Origin: Physcia stellaris
Taxonomy: Eukaryota; Ascomycota; Lecanoromycetes; Caliciales; Physciaceae
Direction of reading: 5' to 3'
Assembly (NCBI GenBank): GCA_018902385.1
Contig: JABSSW010000018.1
Coordinates: forward strand, 434,001 to 498,000
Length of the DNA stretch: 64,000 nt
The notes below the pieces were generated by a model, which saw only the letters and a list, made by a program, of their open reading frames with translations, did no database searches and was not told the DNA's origin. The position numbers were made by a program, and so were the translations under genes. This document shows, piece by piece, positions 9,052 through 18,324 of this stretch (the stretch's first letter is position 1; each line of letters opens with the position of its first letter).

Positions 9052-11555
9052 ATGACCACAAGCAAAGAGTCCAGTGCTGTTGGGCGAAGCTTCATCAAGC
9101 AAGATCATAAAGAGAAGAGCGATCTCAGACCTAGCGACCTTCGGTCAAGCGCTGCTGGAGTGAGTAGCAACATCTAGTGTAATATCATGACATTAGTCAC
9201 TGACCTTCTCGATCTTTGCAGAAATCCCGTAACGCAAAAATACCGAATGCCAAACCGACTGGTCAGAAAGAGGGTCATACCGCCAGGACTGGACGCACAG
9301 CAGCAGTGTCCAGCAAAGTTGTCGGCAAGCGCAAGTTGGCAGATGATACCCTGACTGAGGAACCTGTTTCAAAGAAGGCTAAGACTATTGTGCACAATGT
9401 CTACCAATGTGACAAACAGTCGTTGACATGTAAGCAGGGGACTCCATTAGTGGCGAGTGTATCTCCATCAACGAAGTCACAACCTCGAGTCCAAAAGACC
9501 CAGACAGACACCGCTTCAAATAAAATAGCGGATGTCGACGTTGCCAGTGGAGTTCTGTCAAAGAAATCAAAGTCTCAGCTTCAGAAGCTCCCACCAGGCT
9601 CTCCCTCGGATATAGTACCCAAAGTGGGAGTAGAAGAGAAGGCTAATGTGCATGGAGTCGACAAGCTAAAGTCTAGCGCTTCCAAGAAGCTCAAGGACAA
9701 GGTTGACTCTCCGCTGATTGTGACCGTGCCTCCATTGACACTTTTTGATGTCTAGGAGAAGTTGACAACCACTCATCTACCTGCAATAAACTCGATTTTC
9801 ACTCAAGCTAGGAAGATAGAAGCATCTGCCTCCTTGAAAAACCCTGCGAAAGTGAATACGAAAAGAACAATCGATCAGTGTGGACACTATGAGGAAAACG
9901 CACCCAAGAAATTGAAGAGCAAAGTAGGTTGTCAGTTTGACAATGAGATGCAGTTTTCTAATTGAGTTTGTGATCACAGCAAACCTCATCTGCTATAAAG
10001 AATACTGCTCAGAAGAAGCGATTACCCCAGAATCCGAAAATCCGGTCGGGAGCACGTCGAAAGGGTGCTCAGCAAGCTCATACAAAGCCAATAACTAATG
10101 AGAAGCCCGAGGATGTCAATCAGCTTGCTTCCCTTCTCTCCACGACTTCAGAGACACAGGACAAGATCTTCAGCGCCGGGTCTACATCAAAGCCGCAAGC
10201 CATATATATACAACAATCATTCGATGAAGATCTAGGCAAGAGTGCCAAACAAATACAAAAGGAAATTCAAGATGAAGCTGCGAAAATGCGGCGACGCGAA
10301 GCTCTTATAAAGGCGAAGAACCCTTTTATTTCGAAATCTGATAGGGCTTTAGCGGAGCAGGCCAGCCCTGCGCCTGGCCCTTCATCGAGTGGATCAGAGA
10401 TTGATGACGAGGTCGAGATCACGCCTGCGCAAAACACGCAACGCTATCGAAAGACCTTTCGTGGTCTTACTGGTCGAGGTCATGGCCAATGCGCCAATGC
10501 AGTAACACAATGTCTTGCAACACTGCCGAAAGTTGCTGGAATATATATAAACAAGCCAGACGATTCTTTACTCTCCGAGGAGGAACTTAACGAAGATCTC
10601 TTCGGCGATTTACCCTTGTGAGTAGTTGGTCAAATATATCCAAGCAGTCAACTAATAATGGACTAGGAATATAGAGCACGAGACAGGAGCCTTGTTTCGG
10701 GAGCTCACTACCCCTAGTAAATCGGCTATTGATATATCTCTATATCATCAAAAACTGGAACGCGAGGGTGACTTTGGCGAGGAGACACGAGGAGAACAGG
10801 AAGTCGATGCTTCTCCATATGTAAAAGATTGGATCAAGCGACACAATAGACAAGCCAAACTGAACGATGACGAGACCACAGAGGACACACCTCTGGAAAG
10901 CATGCTGAAGCGGAAGATGAAAGTCACTGTAAGCTGCCACCGTTTCGAGTCTGACCTGATCCATAACTGAGAGCACCAGATCGAATGTAGCGGCTGCCAT
11001 GAACGTACGACACAGTACGAAGACATCACTACTCCTCTCCAGCTGTCAATACCAGCAGACAAAACAGAAGTCACACTGGAAGACTGCATGGATGAGTATT
11101 TCCAGAAGCAAACCCTGCACAACCAAGAGTGCATCTGGTGCGAAGGATCGGTAGAGGCGACGAAATCAACCTGCTTTGCCGATCTGCCACCTAACCTCAT
11201 CGTCAGCTTGAACCGTACTGACGCATCGGGGGCAAAGATCCGAACTCCTGTCCGCGTCAACACGGGGCATATGGACTTCGGACGCTGGGTGGATGGGGAC
11301 CAAGATAACGTGTCTCAACACTATGAGCTTTCGAGCATGGTCGAGCATCGGGGAAAGAGTGTTTCCGATGGCATGTATATCGCGACCTGCAGAATGCATG
11401 GCAGTGGCGAAGAGATGACTGAGGAGACGGGTGACCTTCATGAGGATACTTGGAGGGCTATCAAGGACGAGCGATTGTCGAAACGGCTTACTTCAGAGAA
11501 GATCAGCAAAGAGCACCGAGATGGACTGCTGTTCTTCTTGCAACGGGTGGAGTAG
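9052..11555 (+). CDS. Divergent ubiquitin-specific-protease (C19)-like protein
   Basis: Multi-exon gene: 9052-9159, 9222-9701 (or further), 9756-9923, 9980-10617, 10667-10928 and 10980-11555, about 743 residues. The N-terminal half is Lys/Ser-rich and disordered. The C-terminal half has a USP fold signature: a Cys box GLTGRGHGQCANAVTQCL, a zinc-ribbon pair (IECSGC and CIWCEG), LPPNLIVSLNRTD matching the usual LP-LI-L-RF segment, YELSSMVEHRGKSVSDGMY, and a final WRAIKDE. The Cys is retained in the Cys box. The catalytic His of the GHY motif is Met, so deubiquitinase activity is doubtful and a ubiquitin-binding or scaffold role is possible. A TAG in frame at 9753-9755 is avoided only by a weak 54 nt intron (GTTGAC donor at 9702) or else marks decay. 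It lies between F-box-like paralogues. Confidence 0.7.
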
Positions 11556-12109
11556 AGCAAGGCTGATAGCAGGTTGGCTCTAAGCTGGTGTAGCGCTGGG
11601 CAAGCGGGACAAGGGAAGGTTTTCAGAAGCTTCGAGCTTCGCAGGCTCCGAGGCAAGCAGAGTTTAGGTGATTATTGAGCGGTAACCCATCGCTTTCACG
11701 ACGGGAAGAGAGGGAGTACAAGCTTATATGGGATTATTCTCTTCCATGAATGTCTCGTTCGAGGATCATGTGGACGCATAAGACCCGGGGAAGTAGAAAT
11801 GAGAATGTCCAGCAATGACGCTGTTGGTGTGTTATCCCGCATATAAGGTATTTATGGCGATAGCATGTGGACTATCGAAATTTCATGAGTATATCTATTA
11901 TAGCTTGAAGACGATGATTAGCTAGCGAAGCTGGATGTGTGGAACGATATTCGGCGCTGTTTTCCGCTTTTTCGTATGAACAATCATATCTGCCAAGCTG
12001 CATTGTGATTAGAATCCCACAACACATTCGGAAATTACCCCTATATATTTTAAAATTAGCCAAATTGATTTCACTAACTGGCACAGCAGGTACGTCGGTT
12101 TACATGGTA
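11556..12109. other. Intergenic, no gene seen
   Basis: Downstream region of the USP-like gene. Only chance open frames are present. Nothing structured was noticed before the tRNA-like element. Confidence 0.4.
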
Positions 12110-12119
12110 GCTACGACGC

Positions 12120-12316
12120 CCGGCTACCATGGCCACCCAGGCGGCTCAAAACGCTGAGTTCAGGTCAAAGGTGGTGCCGCCTACGGTCCCCGGTTCGATT
12201 CCCTCTATCGACCCTTTCGGAACTGAAATCCCTGAGAGCTGAGGCTCGGCGACGGGGTTTGTGTATCTCCCACCGAGGAAGCCTCGCCGGCTTCCTCTGT
12301 GGGAGTAGACTTTTGT
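12120..12316 (+). ncRNA. tRNA-Leu-related / SINE-like element with strong hairpin
   Basis: An A-box-like TGGCCACCCAGGCGG (12130-12144) is followed by CGCTGAGTTCAGGTC (about 12152-12166), close to the anticodon arm of fungal tRNA-Leu with a CAG anticodon. A perfect B-box form GGTTCGATTCC lies at 12192-12202. The acceptor and T stems do not pair properly, so it is not an intact tRNA. Downstream, 12267-12305 forms a hairpin with arms of 7 + 9 bp around one mismatch and a 5 nt loop (arms CTCCCAC and GAGGAAGCC with their complements), then a TTTT at about 12312. The A box, B box, structured body and T-run together look like a Pol III transcription unit: a tRNA-derived SINE or a tRNA pseudogene beside a hairpin. 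No second copy is seen in the window. Confidence 0.4.
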
Positions 12317-12584
12317 TAATTTTTTGGGCTTGGATGGCTGGTGGTTGGTGGTGCTGGGGTTTTGGCATGTGAAGAGGGATATTGGCATGATTTGTATGGT
12401 GTTGTTCACTTACTTAGCTCTGTATCAAATTAGTCCTTGTGTTGATTCTTGCCGTAAATTACAATTTTTAGTCCTTTACGCACGTGTCTTCAAAAATTTC
12501 TTATCTCAAGTCACTACGGCGTAACGGTCGCACACCCAGTTTCTTCACAAAATTCGATCTTCTGCTAGGCTACCTCAAATCACC
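12317..12584. other. Upstream region of F-box-like paralogue 3
   Basis: T-rich leader region with no gene. It probably contains the promoter of the gene starting at 12585; no specific element is claimed. Confidence 0.35.
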
Positions 12585-13541
12585 ATGTCTTTTCTCATTC
12601 TTCCCCGGGAGGTGCGCGATATGGTTTATCGCCTGTGCCTGGTCGTTGAATACGTGATTGTACCCTACCCGTACCCAACGAAGAACGAAGTCAAATTTCA
12701 AGGACCCAGCCCTTGCGTTGCACTCTTGGGAGTCAACCAAATAATCCGTGCCGAAACCCGCCCGATCTTGTACAGCCATAACAAATGGCAAATTGACTAC
12801 TCATCGTTGGAATCCGGCAGTCTCTATTACCTCGAACCGTCTCTCTTCGAGCACGTCGTACTTAAGCTGAGTGGAGATGACGGCCTGCAAGCAAACAGAA
12901 TGTCCAAAATATCTCGGGTACACGATGATCTAGAGGAGCAGTTTGTCCGCAATGGCAGGGCCCTGACCGAGATCGAAAGGACCCAAGCGCGTGCGGAAGA
13001 GATACATTATAGGCTCTTACGTCATGTGGAATTCTGGTGGGAGGGCAAAATAGGGATCTTGTCGAGACTACATCATCTACAAAGCATTACCATCGACGTC
13101 AGCAGGCTCTTTTGTCCCTCTGGATGCTGTAGATTCGAGATTCTCCGGAATGAGCCTTTTCGCTGGCTTTTGGACCGTCTCACGTCTAAGGATAAACATG
13201 AGTGTGGACCTAAAGTCTTCTTTGTCGGTCTCCGAAACAAAAAGGAAAGCCGGTTTATCTACAAGAGATGCGGGTTCAAGAAGTGGGCACTGGATACGTA
13301 CGAGATGGATGGTCGCGACGTAGAGATGGATATAACCCGTGAGCATCCCATCGAAGAGGAATACTCCGACGCGTCAGAATCAGAAACCACCACCGACGGC
13401 TATAGCGAAGATGGATTGAGTCAAGATGACGCCCACGGCGACGAGGAGGATGACCATCAGACTCCCAATGAAGATGACCCAGAGATCGATACAGACATCC
13501 AGGAGAGTGGTGGAGACGAAGAGAGCTATCTGGACGAGTAG
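12585..13541 (+). CDS. F-box-like (LPREVRD) protein, paralogue 3, acidic tail
   Basis: A 318-residue intronless protein. The N-terminal MSFLILPREVRDMVYRLCL is an F-box-like motif, followed by LLGVNQIIRAETRPILY, a central helical region, FCPSGCCR near residue 180, and FVGLRNKKE. It is the closest intact relative of the broken copy at 7851-8705 (shared EYVIVPYP/DYEIIPYP and FEHVVLKLSGDD/KHVVIKFSGND). The last 70 residues are a strongly acidic Asp/Glu/Ser/Thr tail absent from paralogue 1, which could be a disordered interaction region. The function as an SCF adaptor is inferred. The stop falls at 13539-13541. A TA-flanked foldback element sits in the presumed 3' flank. Confidence 0.8.
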   Translation: MSFLILPREVRDMVYRLCLVVEYVIVPYPYPTKNEVKFQGPSPCVALLGVNQIIRAETRPILYSHNKWQIDYSSLESGSLYYLEPSLFEHVVLKLSGDDGLQANRMSKISRVHDDLEEQFVRNGRALTEIERTQARAEEIHYRLLRHVEFWWEGKIGILSRLHHLQSITIDVSRLFCPSGCCRFEILRNEPFRWLLDRLTSKDKHECGPKVFFVGLRNKKESRFIYKRCGFKKWALDTYEMDGRDVEMDITREHPIEEEYSDASESETTTDGYSEDGLSQDDAHGDEEDDHQTPNEDDPEIDTDIQESGGDEESYLDE

Positions 13542-13776
13542 TGAGGAACAGTGAGGAACACCATGCCCAAGTGTTCGAGAATTCGCTTATGGAAGACGAG
13601 GATGACGGCCTGGGAACCATTGATATCATCGAATTACGGAATCGAGATCGAGACGAGCTTGAGTGGTGGGGCCAATGTGATATGGAAGCTCCTTTCCTCG
13701 GGTCCAACATCAGCGGAGACATGGCTACACTTACAGTCTTTGCATGTCCGAGGACCATTGCAGTCGTCTTGACTGG

Positions 13777-13859
13777 TACTCAGGGGCGATTTTCGGGAGT
13801 GCTCAAGCTTTGCCTACGTAAGCCTGGTTTTGAGCATTCCCGAAAAACGCCCCTGAGTA
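13777..13859. mobile_element. 79 bp foldback element flanked by TA
   Basis: An inverted repeat of 28 bp with about two mismatches (CTCAGGGGCGATTTTCGGGA... and its complement) closes over a short centre that is itself nearly palindromic (TGCCTACGTAAGCC). The element 13779-13857 lies between two TA dinucleotides, as expected for a Tc1/mariner-type target duplication. It has no coding capacity and sits just downstream of the F-box-like gene, where it would fold in any read-through transcript. No other copy is visible in the window. Confidence 0.6.
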
Positions 13860-15338
13860 GCCTTTCTTTGCTTGTAAGCATGCTGAACATGGTATGCATG
13901 CTAGATTTAGCACCATTTACGAGCTTGTCATTGCTCTCTGGCGTAAAACAAATTGAAAGCGGACATGAGAATAAGAGAAGGCAATTTTAGTGCTATGACT
14001 GGCCTTGTTCATGGCTCTAGCCAAAGATCCCCTGTGCTTTGCTTCGTGACCTCGTGGCGATAGTTTGTCGCACGGTGAGGACGTGTCTGTCTAAACATGG
14101 ACACTTTCACGTCATCATGTGAGAAGTGATTAACAAACACAGACAGCTCCCCACACGATAACGAGAAATGATGATGCTGCACCAGGACTTCAGCAATCTT
14201 TACAGCGATGAAATGGTTTGCGCAGGCAGCTATGCATCCCTCCCGTAAAAATGACTTGGCATGTTGGTACACCCTTTTCTCTCAGTTCTCCGGGAAGCTC
14301 TACCCCCTTTCTGCCCCTTGTAGCTTAGTCATTCCGAAAATTCCTTTCATTCATTCTCTCGCGAAAATGCAGGCACGATTACGGTCGGCTTGCTATGATT
14401 CTTGGCATGTTCCTTGCCATAAAGCTGCCACCTAGGTCACCAGCGCCATGTGATCACTATTCTCCGTCACTTGTCCGCATTCATGATAATATCACTCTTT
14501 CAAGTCTTGTCGACGCTGGAATGTATCTACCTCTTTCCTCATCATCCCCTCAACTTAAGGAGCTCAGAGCTTGTCGTTTGTCTCGGAGCCCTACCTGGCC
14601 ATACCTCGTCACCATGAAAAAGCACTTGGTGGCGAGAGCGCCATAGATAATCGTAAGGTCCACAGGTCGGGTTGTCGGCAATGGGGTGGCTGAGGGGACA
14701 GAAATACCGAGGAACTGATACCGATTGATCGTGCTGAAAGACTGATTAAAACTTGGCTCATGATCGATTCGGGAGACGACCTTCTTTGCATATATGGAGT
14801 CGCAAGTTGAAGTAGGCGATGTCCTTGCCGAGGGCAGATAAGGGAACTTTGTCTCTCAGAGTGTGAATCCGACAGCGTTCGCAGAATTCACTATCGAGAG
14901 CCTAACTTGTTTCGAATTCTGACTCTCATGATTGCAATAGTCGTGGTTATTTACGGAGCCCCTATCGAAGATATTGGAATTATTGGAAGTCACATACGAG
15001 TAAGAAACAGAAGCAGCAGCAACGCTGTTCTGAATGGGGAAAGCTCGAAGGAGTACATTACAGAGTACCCAAAGGCGCAGGTCCCGTAGCCTATCATAGA
15101 AAGATTCCTGGACTAAATCTTCAGATACGACAATACAAATCTATAGACTTGACAGTAGTTAGCAAGCATTCAGTCTTTGAAGAACAATAGGATCAGACAG
15201 CATTTAGATCAAACAAGGAGGTATCACACAAGCTATCAGATTTGCTACATCCACCTGTGAGTTTCCTTGGCTTTCCTGTTGTTGCCATTAGATCCGGCAT
15301 CAGTTTAAAGGGTCGAATTGCTAACATTGCTAGCAAAT
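13860..15338. other. Intergenic, no gene seen
   Basis: About 1.5 kb with only short open frames, none recognisable. It may hold heavily decayed sequence. Confidence 0.45.
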
Positions 15339-15498
15339 AATGACCGTCCCCGCAACTGCCGACAAGATGGCAACGGAAAAGCAAGGACATCTCCCTTTGT
15401 ATTGCCTAAAAAATATGGCTAAAAGCACCCATCGGCATTCCTTGATAGAGGCCAAGAGGTCCTACGATACACAGCGAAGCCTACAAGACAAAATAAAA

Positions 15499-15848
15499 AT
15501 GGCTTCGAGCACCCCCGGTCAAACGGTTTTCGTTCTATCCCTTCACGCCGACAGTAAACTGTTTTCTGTCGACCTCTCTCACGGAACGATTGGCGTGTAC
15601 ACAAATCTTGAAGTAGCCATGGCCAAGGGTGTTGAGTATGTAGATGCTATCCTCGATCGTCTATTGTCCCACCATACTGCTCGCCCAAAAACCTTGATGA
15701 AAGGGTCCAGAAAGCGGTGGAATTCGGTTGGGAGATGACGAGGAGTATGGACAGAGACACTTGCAAGTACGAGATCTGTTACAATCTCTATCACAGCCAT
15801 CGGCTATGGGCCATGGTTCAACAGTGGACGGTTCACAGAGAAGACTAA
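15499..15848 (+). CDS. Small hypothetical protein, two exons
   Basis: Exons 15499-15635 and 15704-15848 join with a GTATGT donor and an AAAG acceptor into a 93-residue protein. It begins MASSTPGQTVFVLSLHAD and ends in an aromatic/His-rich segment (CYNLYHSHRLWAMVQQW). An in-frame ATG at 15340 would add 53 residues. The splice is favoured because the frame after the junction stays open to a stop that preserves this dense composition. There is no signal peptide or membrane segment. The family was not recognised; N-terminal VFVLSLHADSK and GTIGVYTNLEVA suggest a small globular fold. Confidence 0.5.
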
Positions 15849-16429
15849 GGAGACGGTACCGGGTTCTTTGGTGACTGAGCCCGATGGAATGGCGTCACTG
15901 CTTGCGCTGCTTTTGCTGTGCTTTACCTTGGTTTTCCGCCTTGGAGATAAATTGCGAGGGAGCCAAAGGAAATTTTGGATTTGGAGCCCTCTTGGAGTAA
16001 AGATATTGGGTTGAAGACCTTGCTCATGACCAAAGTACCCCGAGGATAGAGTAATCAGACACGGGCCTAATAAGGATGGGGAACCGAGATCCAGTTTTGG
16101 GCGCGTGGGATGTCTTAGATTATGGTTTTGATGGCAAATGCTGTATTCTTATGCCGAATTCAAAGTGCTACAACAACACGATGAAGATGATAACAGTAAG
16201 ATCATGGGTTTCATGCGTCTTTCTGATGGTGCATCTCAACCGAGACGGCAAACGGCCCGAGGACCCAATACTAAAAGAAAAACAAGCTTTTCCCCCCTGC
16301 CAAGTCTCCGTAGCCCCATGCAACGAGTTCCTGAACCCCACATTTCAAAACCCATACCAGCATCACCCAAACACTATCACCCTCCAAACCCACTCTCTCA
16401 ACAACGCACAGCTTTACAAAAATCGAACA
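15849..16429. other. Intergenic and 5' leader of the RPEL gene
   Basis: No gene. The last ~150 bp is C/A-rich (runs of CCCC, CAAACC, CAACAACG), typical of a fungal leader before the ATG at 16430. Confidence 0.5.
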
Positions 16430-17201
16430 ATGGCCGACACAACAGCCCCCAACCTCCCCGCAGTGGACGACTCCCCCATCTCGCCCATCGAGCGCCGCAA
16501 CTCGCTCGAGAAACATCTGCAGATGCGTCCGGACGCGAAGGATTTGAAGGACAGGCATATTTTGCTGGATACTAACGCTGCTCCGTATGTTCTGCTTTCT
16601 ATTCTGGATTTTTGTTTGTTGGGCGGCCTGGGTGGGGTGCTGGAACCAATTGAGAAAAGAAAAGAGCGGGAGTTAGGGGAGATGGCGAGATATATGAGCC
16701 AAGGGAGGGGAGAAGAGATTGAGGATGGAGAGTGGGAAAGGAAAGAGGAAGTGCAAAGGGGATATTTGAGAGAAGGGTGATAGTGAACTTGACTGACACC
16801 GGTGTGAACAGGGCACTCCAATCCGCAGCCCAGGACCTAGAACGCCAGCGCGCGACGGATAATCTGCGGAAGGGACTAGAGAAGAGGCCTGAGAAGGAGG
16901 AGTTGGTCGAGCGTATGTTTCCAGTCCCTATTCTGCTACCCCTCTTCCTCTATCCTCTATCCTTGTCCCCTTTCCCCCAACCTTTCTCTCCCTGCCAATC
17001 CAGATTAGCTGACGATGATTGATGGATAAAGGCAACATCCTCCCCGTCTCGAACGCCGCACCGGCCCTGCAAAGTCAGCAACGGGAGCTGGAGAAGCATA
17101 TGCGCGCGGACAGCTTGGAGCAGAAGTTGCAGCAGAGGCCGAAACCGGAGGAGTTGGTTAAGGAGGGGATTTTGGAGGAGGGGGAGGATCCGACCAAGTA
17201 G
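16430..17201 (+). CDS. RPEL-repeat protein
   Basis: Three exons, 16430-16584, 16812-16912 and 17032-17201, encode about 141 residues. Three RPEL-type motifs appear in order: LEKHLQMRPDAKDLKDRHIL, LRKGLEKRPEKEELVERNIL and LEQKLQQRPKPEELVKEGIL. They are separated by NAAPALQ spacers that recur almost unchanged, a sign of internal duplication. In animals RPEL motifs bind monomeric actin. In fungi these short proteins are conserved but little studied, so an actin link is only an inference. The start MADTTAPN is the first ATG after the C/A-rich leader. Intron 1 is long for this window (227 nt). The gene is convergent with nudC downstream. Confidence 0.85.
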
Positions 17202-17454
17202 GATGCAAGGATGATGGGAAGGGAGCGCATGATGGATCGATATACCCAGTGCACAGCTAGGCAGCGTGAGGGATGGTGGACGATGGAGCGATGTAGGTGG
17301 AAGGTTTCATGCTTTGTATGCATAGCATAGCATAGAGTGCAGCTTCCAGCCACTTCGTCTCATCGTAATCCCATCGCTATGCAAATCAAACCCCATCTCC
17401 TTCTCCGCCCCTTCTCCTATAGCCTACTCATCTCCCCTCCCCACCTCCACAAAC
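17202..17454. other. Convergent intergenic gap RPEL / nudC
   Basis: About 250 bp between two converging genes, including a short tandem GCATA repeat (ATGCATAGCATAGCATAG near 17320). It holds the 3' ends of both transcripts; no gene seen. Confidence 0.4.
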
Positions 17455-18104
17455 CTACCCCATCTTCGCCCCACTAAAATCCATCTCAGGATGCTGTTCC
17501 TGAAACTTCCTCAACATCTCCATCTTCTTCCCCTCCTCGCTCGTCGGCTTGCCCATCTCCTTCTGCCGCTGATCGTACATCATTTTCTCCACCATGCCCC
17601 TCGTCTCGCCGTCCAGATCGCCCAGCTTCGAGTTCTCGGGCGTGATCTTCGAGGTGTCGATCTTGTACGGCGCGTTGCTGACCACCGCGTCCCACCATTC
17701 CATTTTGTTGGATTTGTCTAGGTGGATGCTGATTTCTTTGCCCGCGGGCGTGGGTTCCAGCGTCCAGGTGCTTTCGTCTGGGTGGATTGGTTTGGTGAGG
17801 TCGCCCTGGGGGGGGGGGAGGTTAGCTGTGCCGTACTATGGGTTGTTGGGGGGGAAAGGGGTCATGCGCGCGCTCATACATCGATGAATGGCTCTTGCCC
17901 TTTTAGGGCGACCTTGAGCTTTGTTTTCGTGAGGACGACCTCAATGTCTCGGCCCTTGATGTTGCCGGCTACGGGGATGGTGAGGTCCACGTCGCCGATT
18001 TGCTGGGTCCATTTGTAGGGTAGGCGGGCTTGTTCTTCTGCTTCGCGGGCTTTGAGCTCTTTGTCTTTCTGTTCGCGGTCTTCGGGGGAGGGTGATGTAG
18101 ACAT
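17455..18104 (-). CDS. nudC: NudC-type CS-domain protein (nuclear movement)
   Basis: Two exons, 18104-17880 and 17805-17455, give 191 residues, the usual fungal NudC length. A charged N-terminal helix ([18 protein letters not shown]) precedes a CS/p23 domain: [35 protein letters not shown], then [17 protein letters not shown] and NKMEWWDAV. The C-terminus carries the typical [19 protein letters not shown] and the [20 protein letters not shown] tail. NudC proteins are Hsp90-type co-chaperones needed for dynein-dependent nuclear migration in hyphae. The intron acceptor is preceded by a 10-11 nt C-run on the coding strand. It shares a short divergent promoter with the TRAX gene. Confidence 0.92.
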
Positions 18105-18324
18105 TTTTTAGCAAGGTAACTTCTTCTTTTGGTACTCTCTAGAGAAAACCTTGAAGTTCAGACTGTTAGATGAAGACCGGCAAAAGCTTGCGAGGCTCTG
18201 AAATCGTAAGGCTTAGCGAGCCTCGGTGATAAGTCATAGTGCTGCTCTAATCACCGAGAAATTATGACTACTGACGAGCCATAAAGCTTTGAGGCACGAT
18301 CCAACTGTCGTGGGAAATCTACAT
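18105..18324. promoter_or_regulatory. Divergent promoter between nudC and TRAX with inverted repeats
   Basis: The two starts lie only 220 bp apart. Inside are CGAGGCTC/GAGCCTCG (about 18193-18226) and CTCGGTGAT/ATCACCGAG (about 18221-18266), paired inverted repeats that could be protein-binding or cruciform-forming sites. This is seen in the sequence; any regulatory role is inferred. Confidence 0.45.

Noticed and set aside
10748-11263. 171-codon open frame antisense to the USP-like gene
   Set aside because: It lies opposite an exon with recognisable USP motifs and crosses an intron of that gene; its composition is that of a shadow frame.
12192-12202. Perfect B-box taken as an intact tRNA gene
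   Set aside because: Acceptor, T and anticodon stems cannot pair properly, so only a tRNA-derived or tRNA-like element is supported.
13276-13758. 160-codon minus-strand frame overlapping the F-box-like gene
   Set aside because: Antisense to the acidic tail; Ser/Arg-rich content is the mirror of Asp/Glu codons.
17809-17819. Poly-G run as a G-quadruplex or regulatory element
   Set aside because: It is the polypyrimidine tract before the acceptor of the nudC intron on the minus strand.
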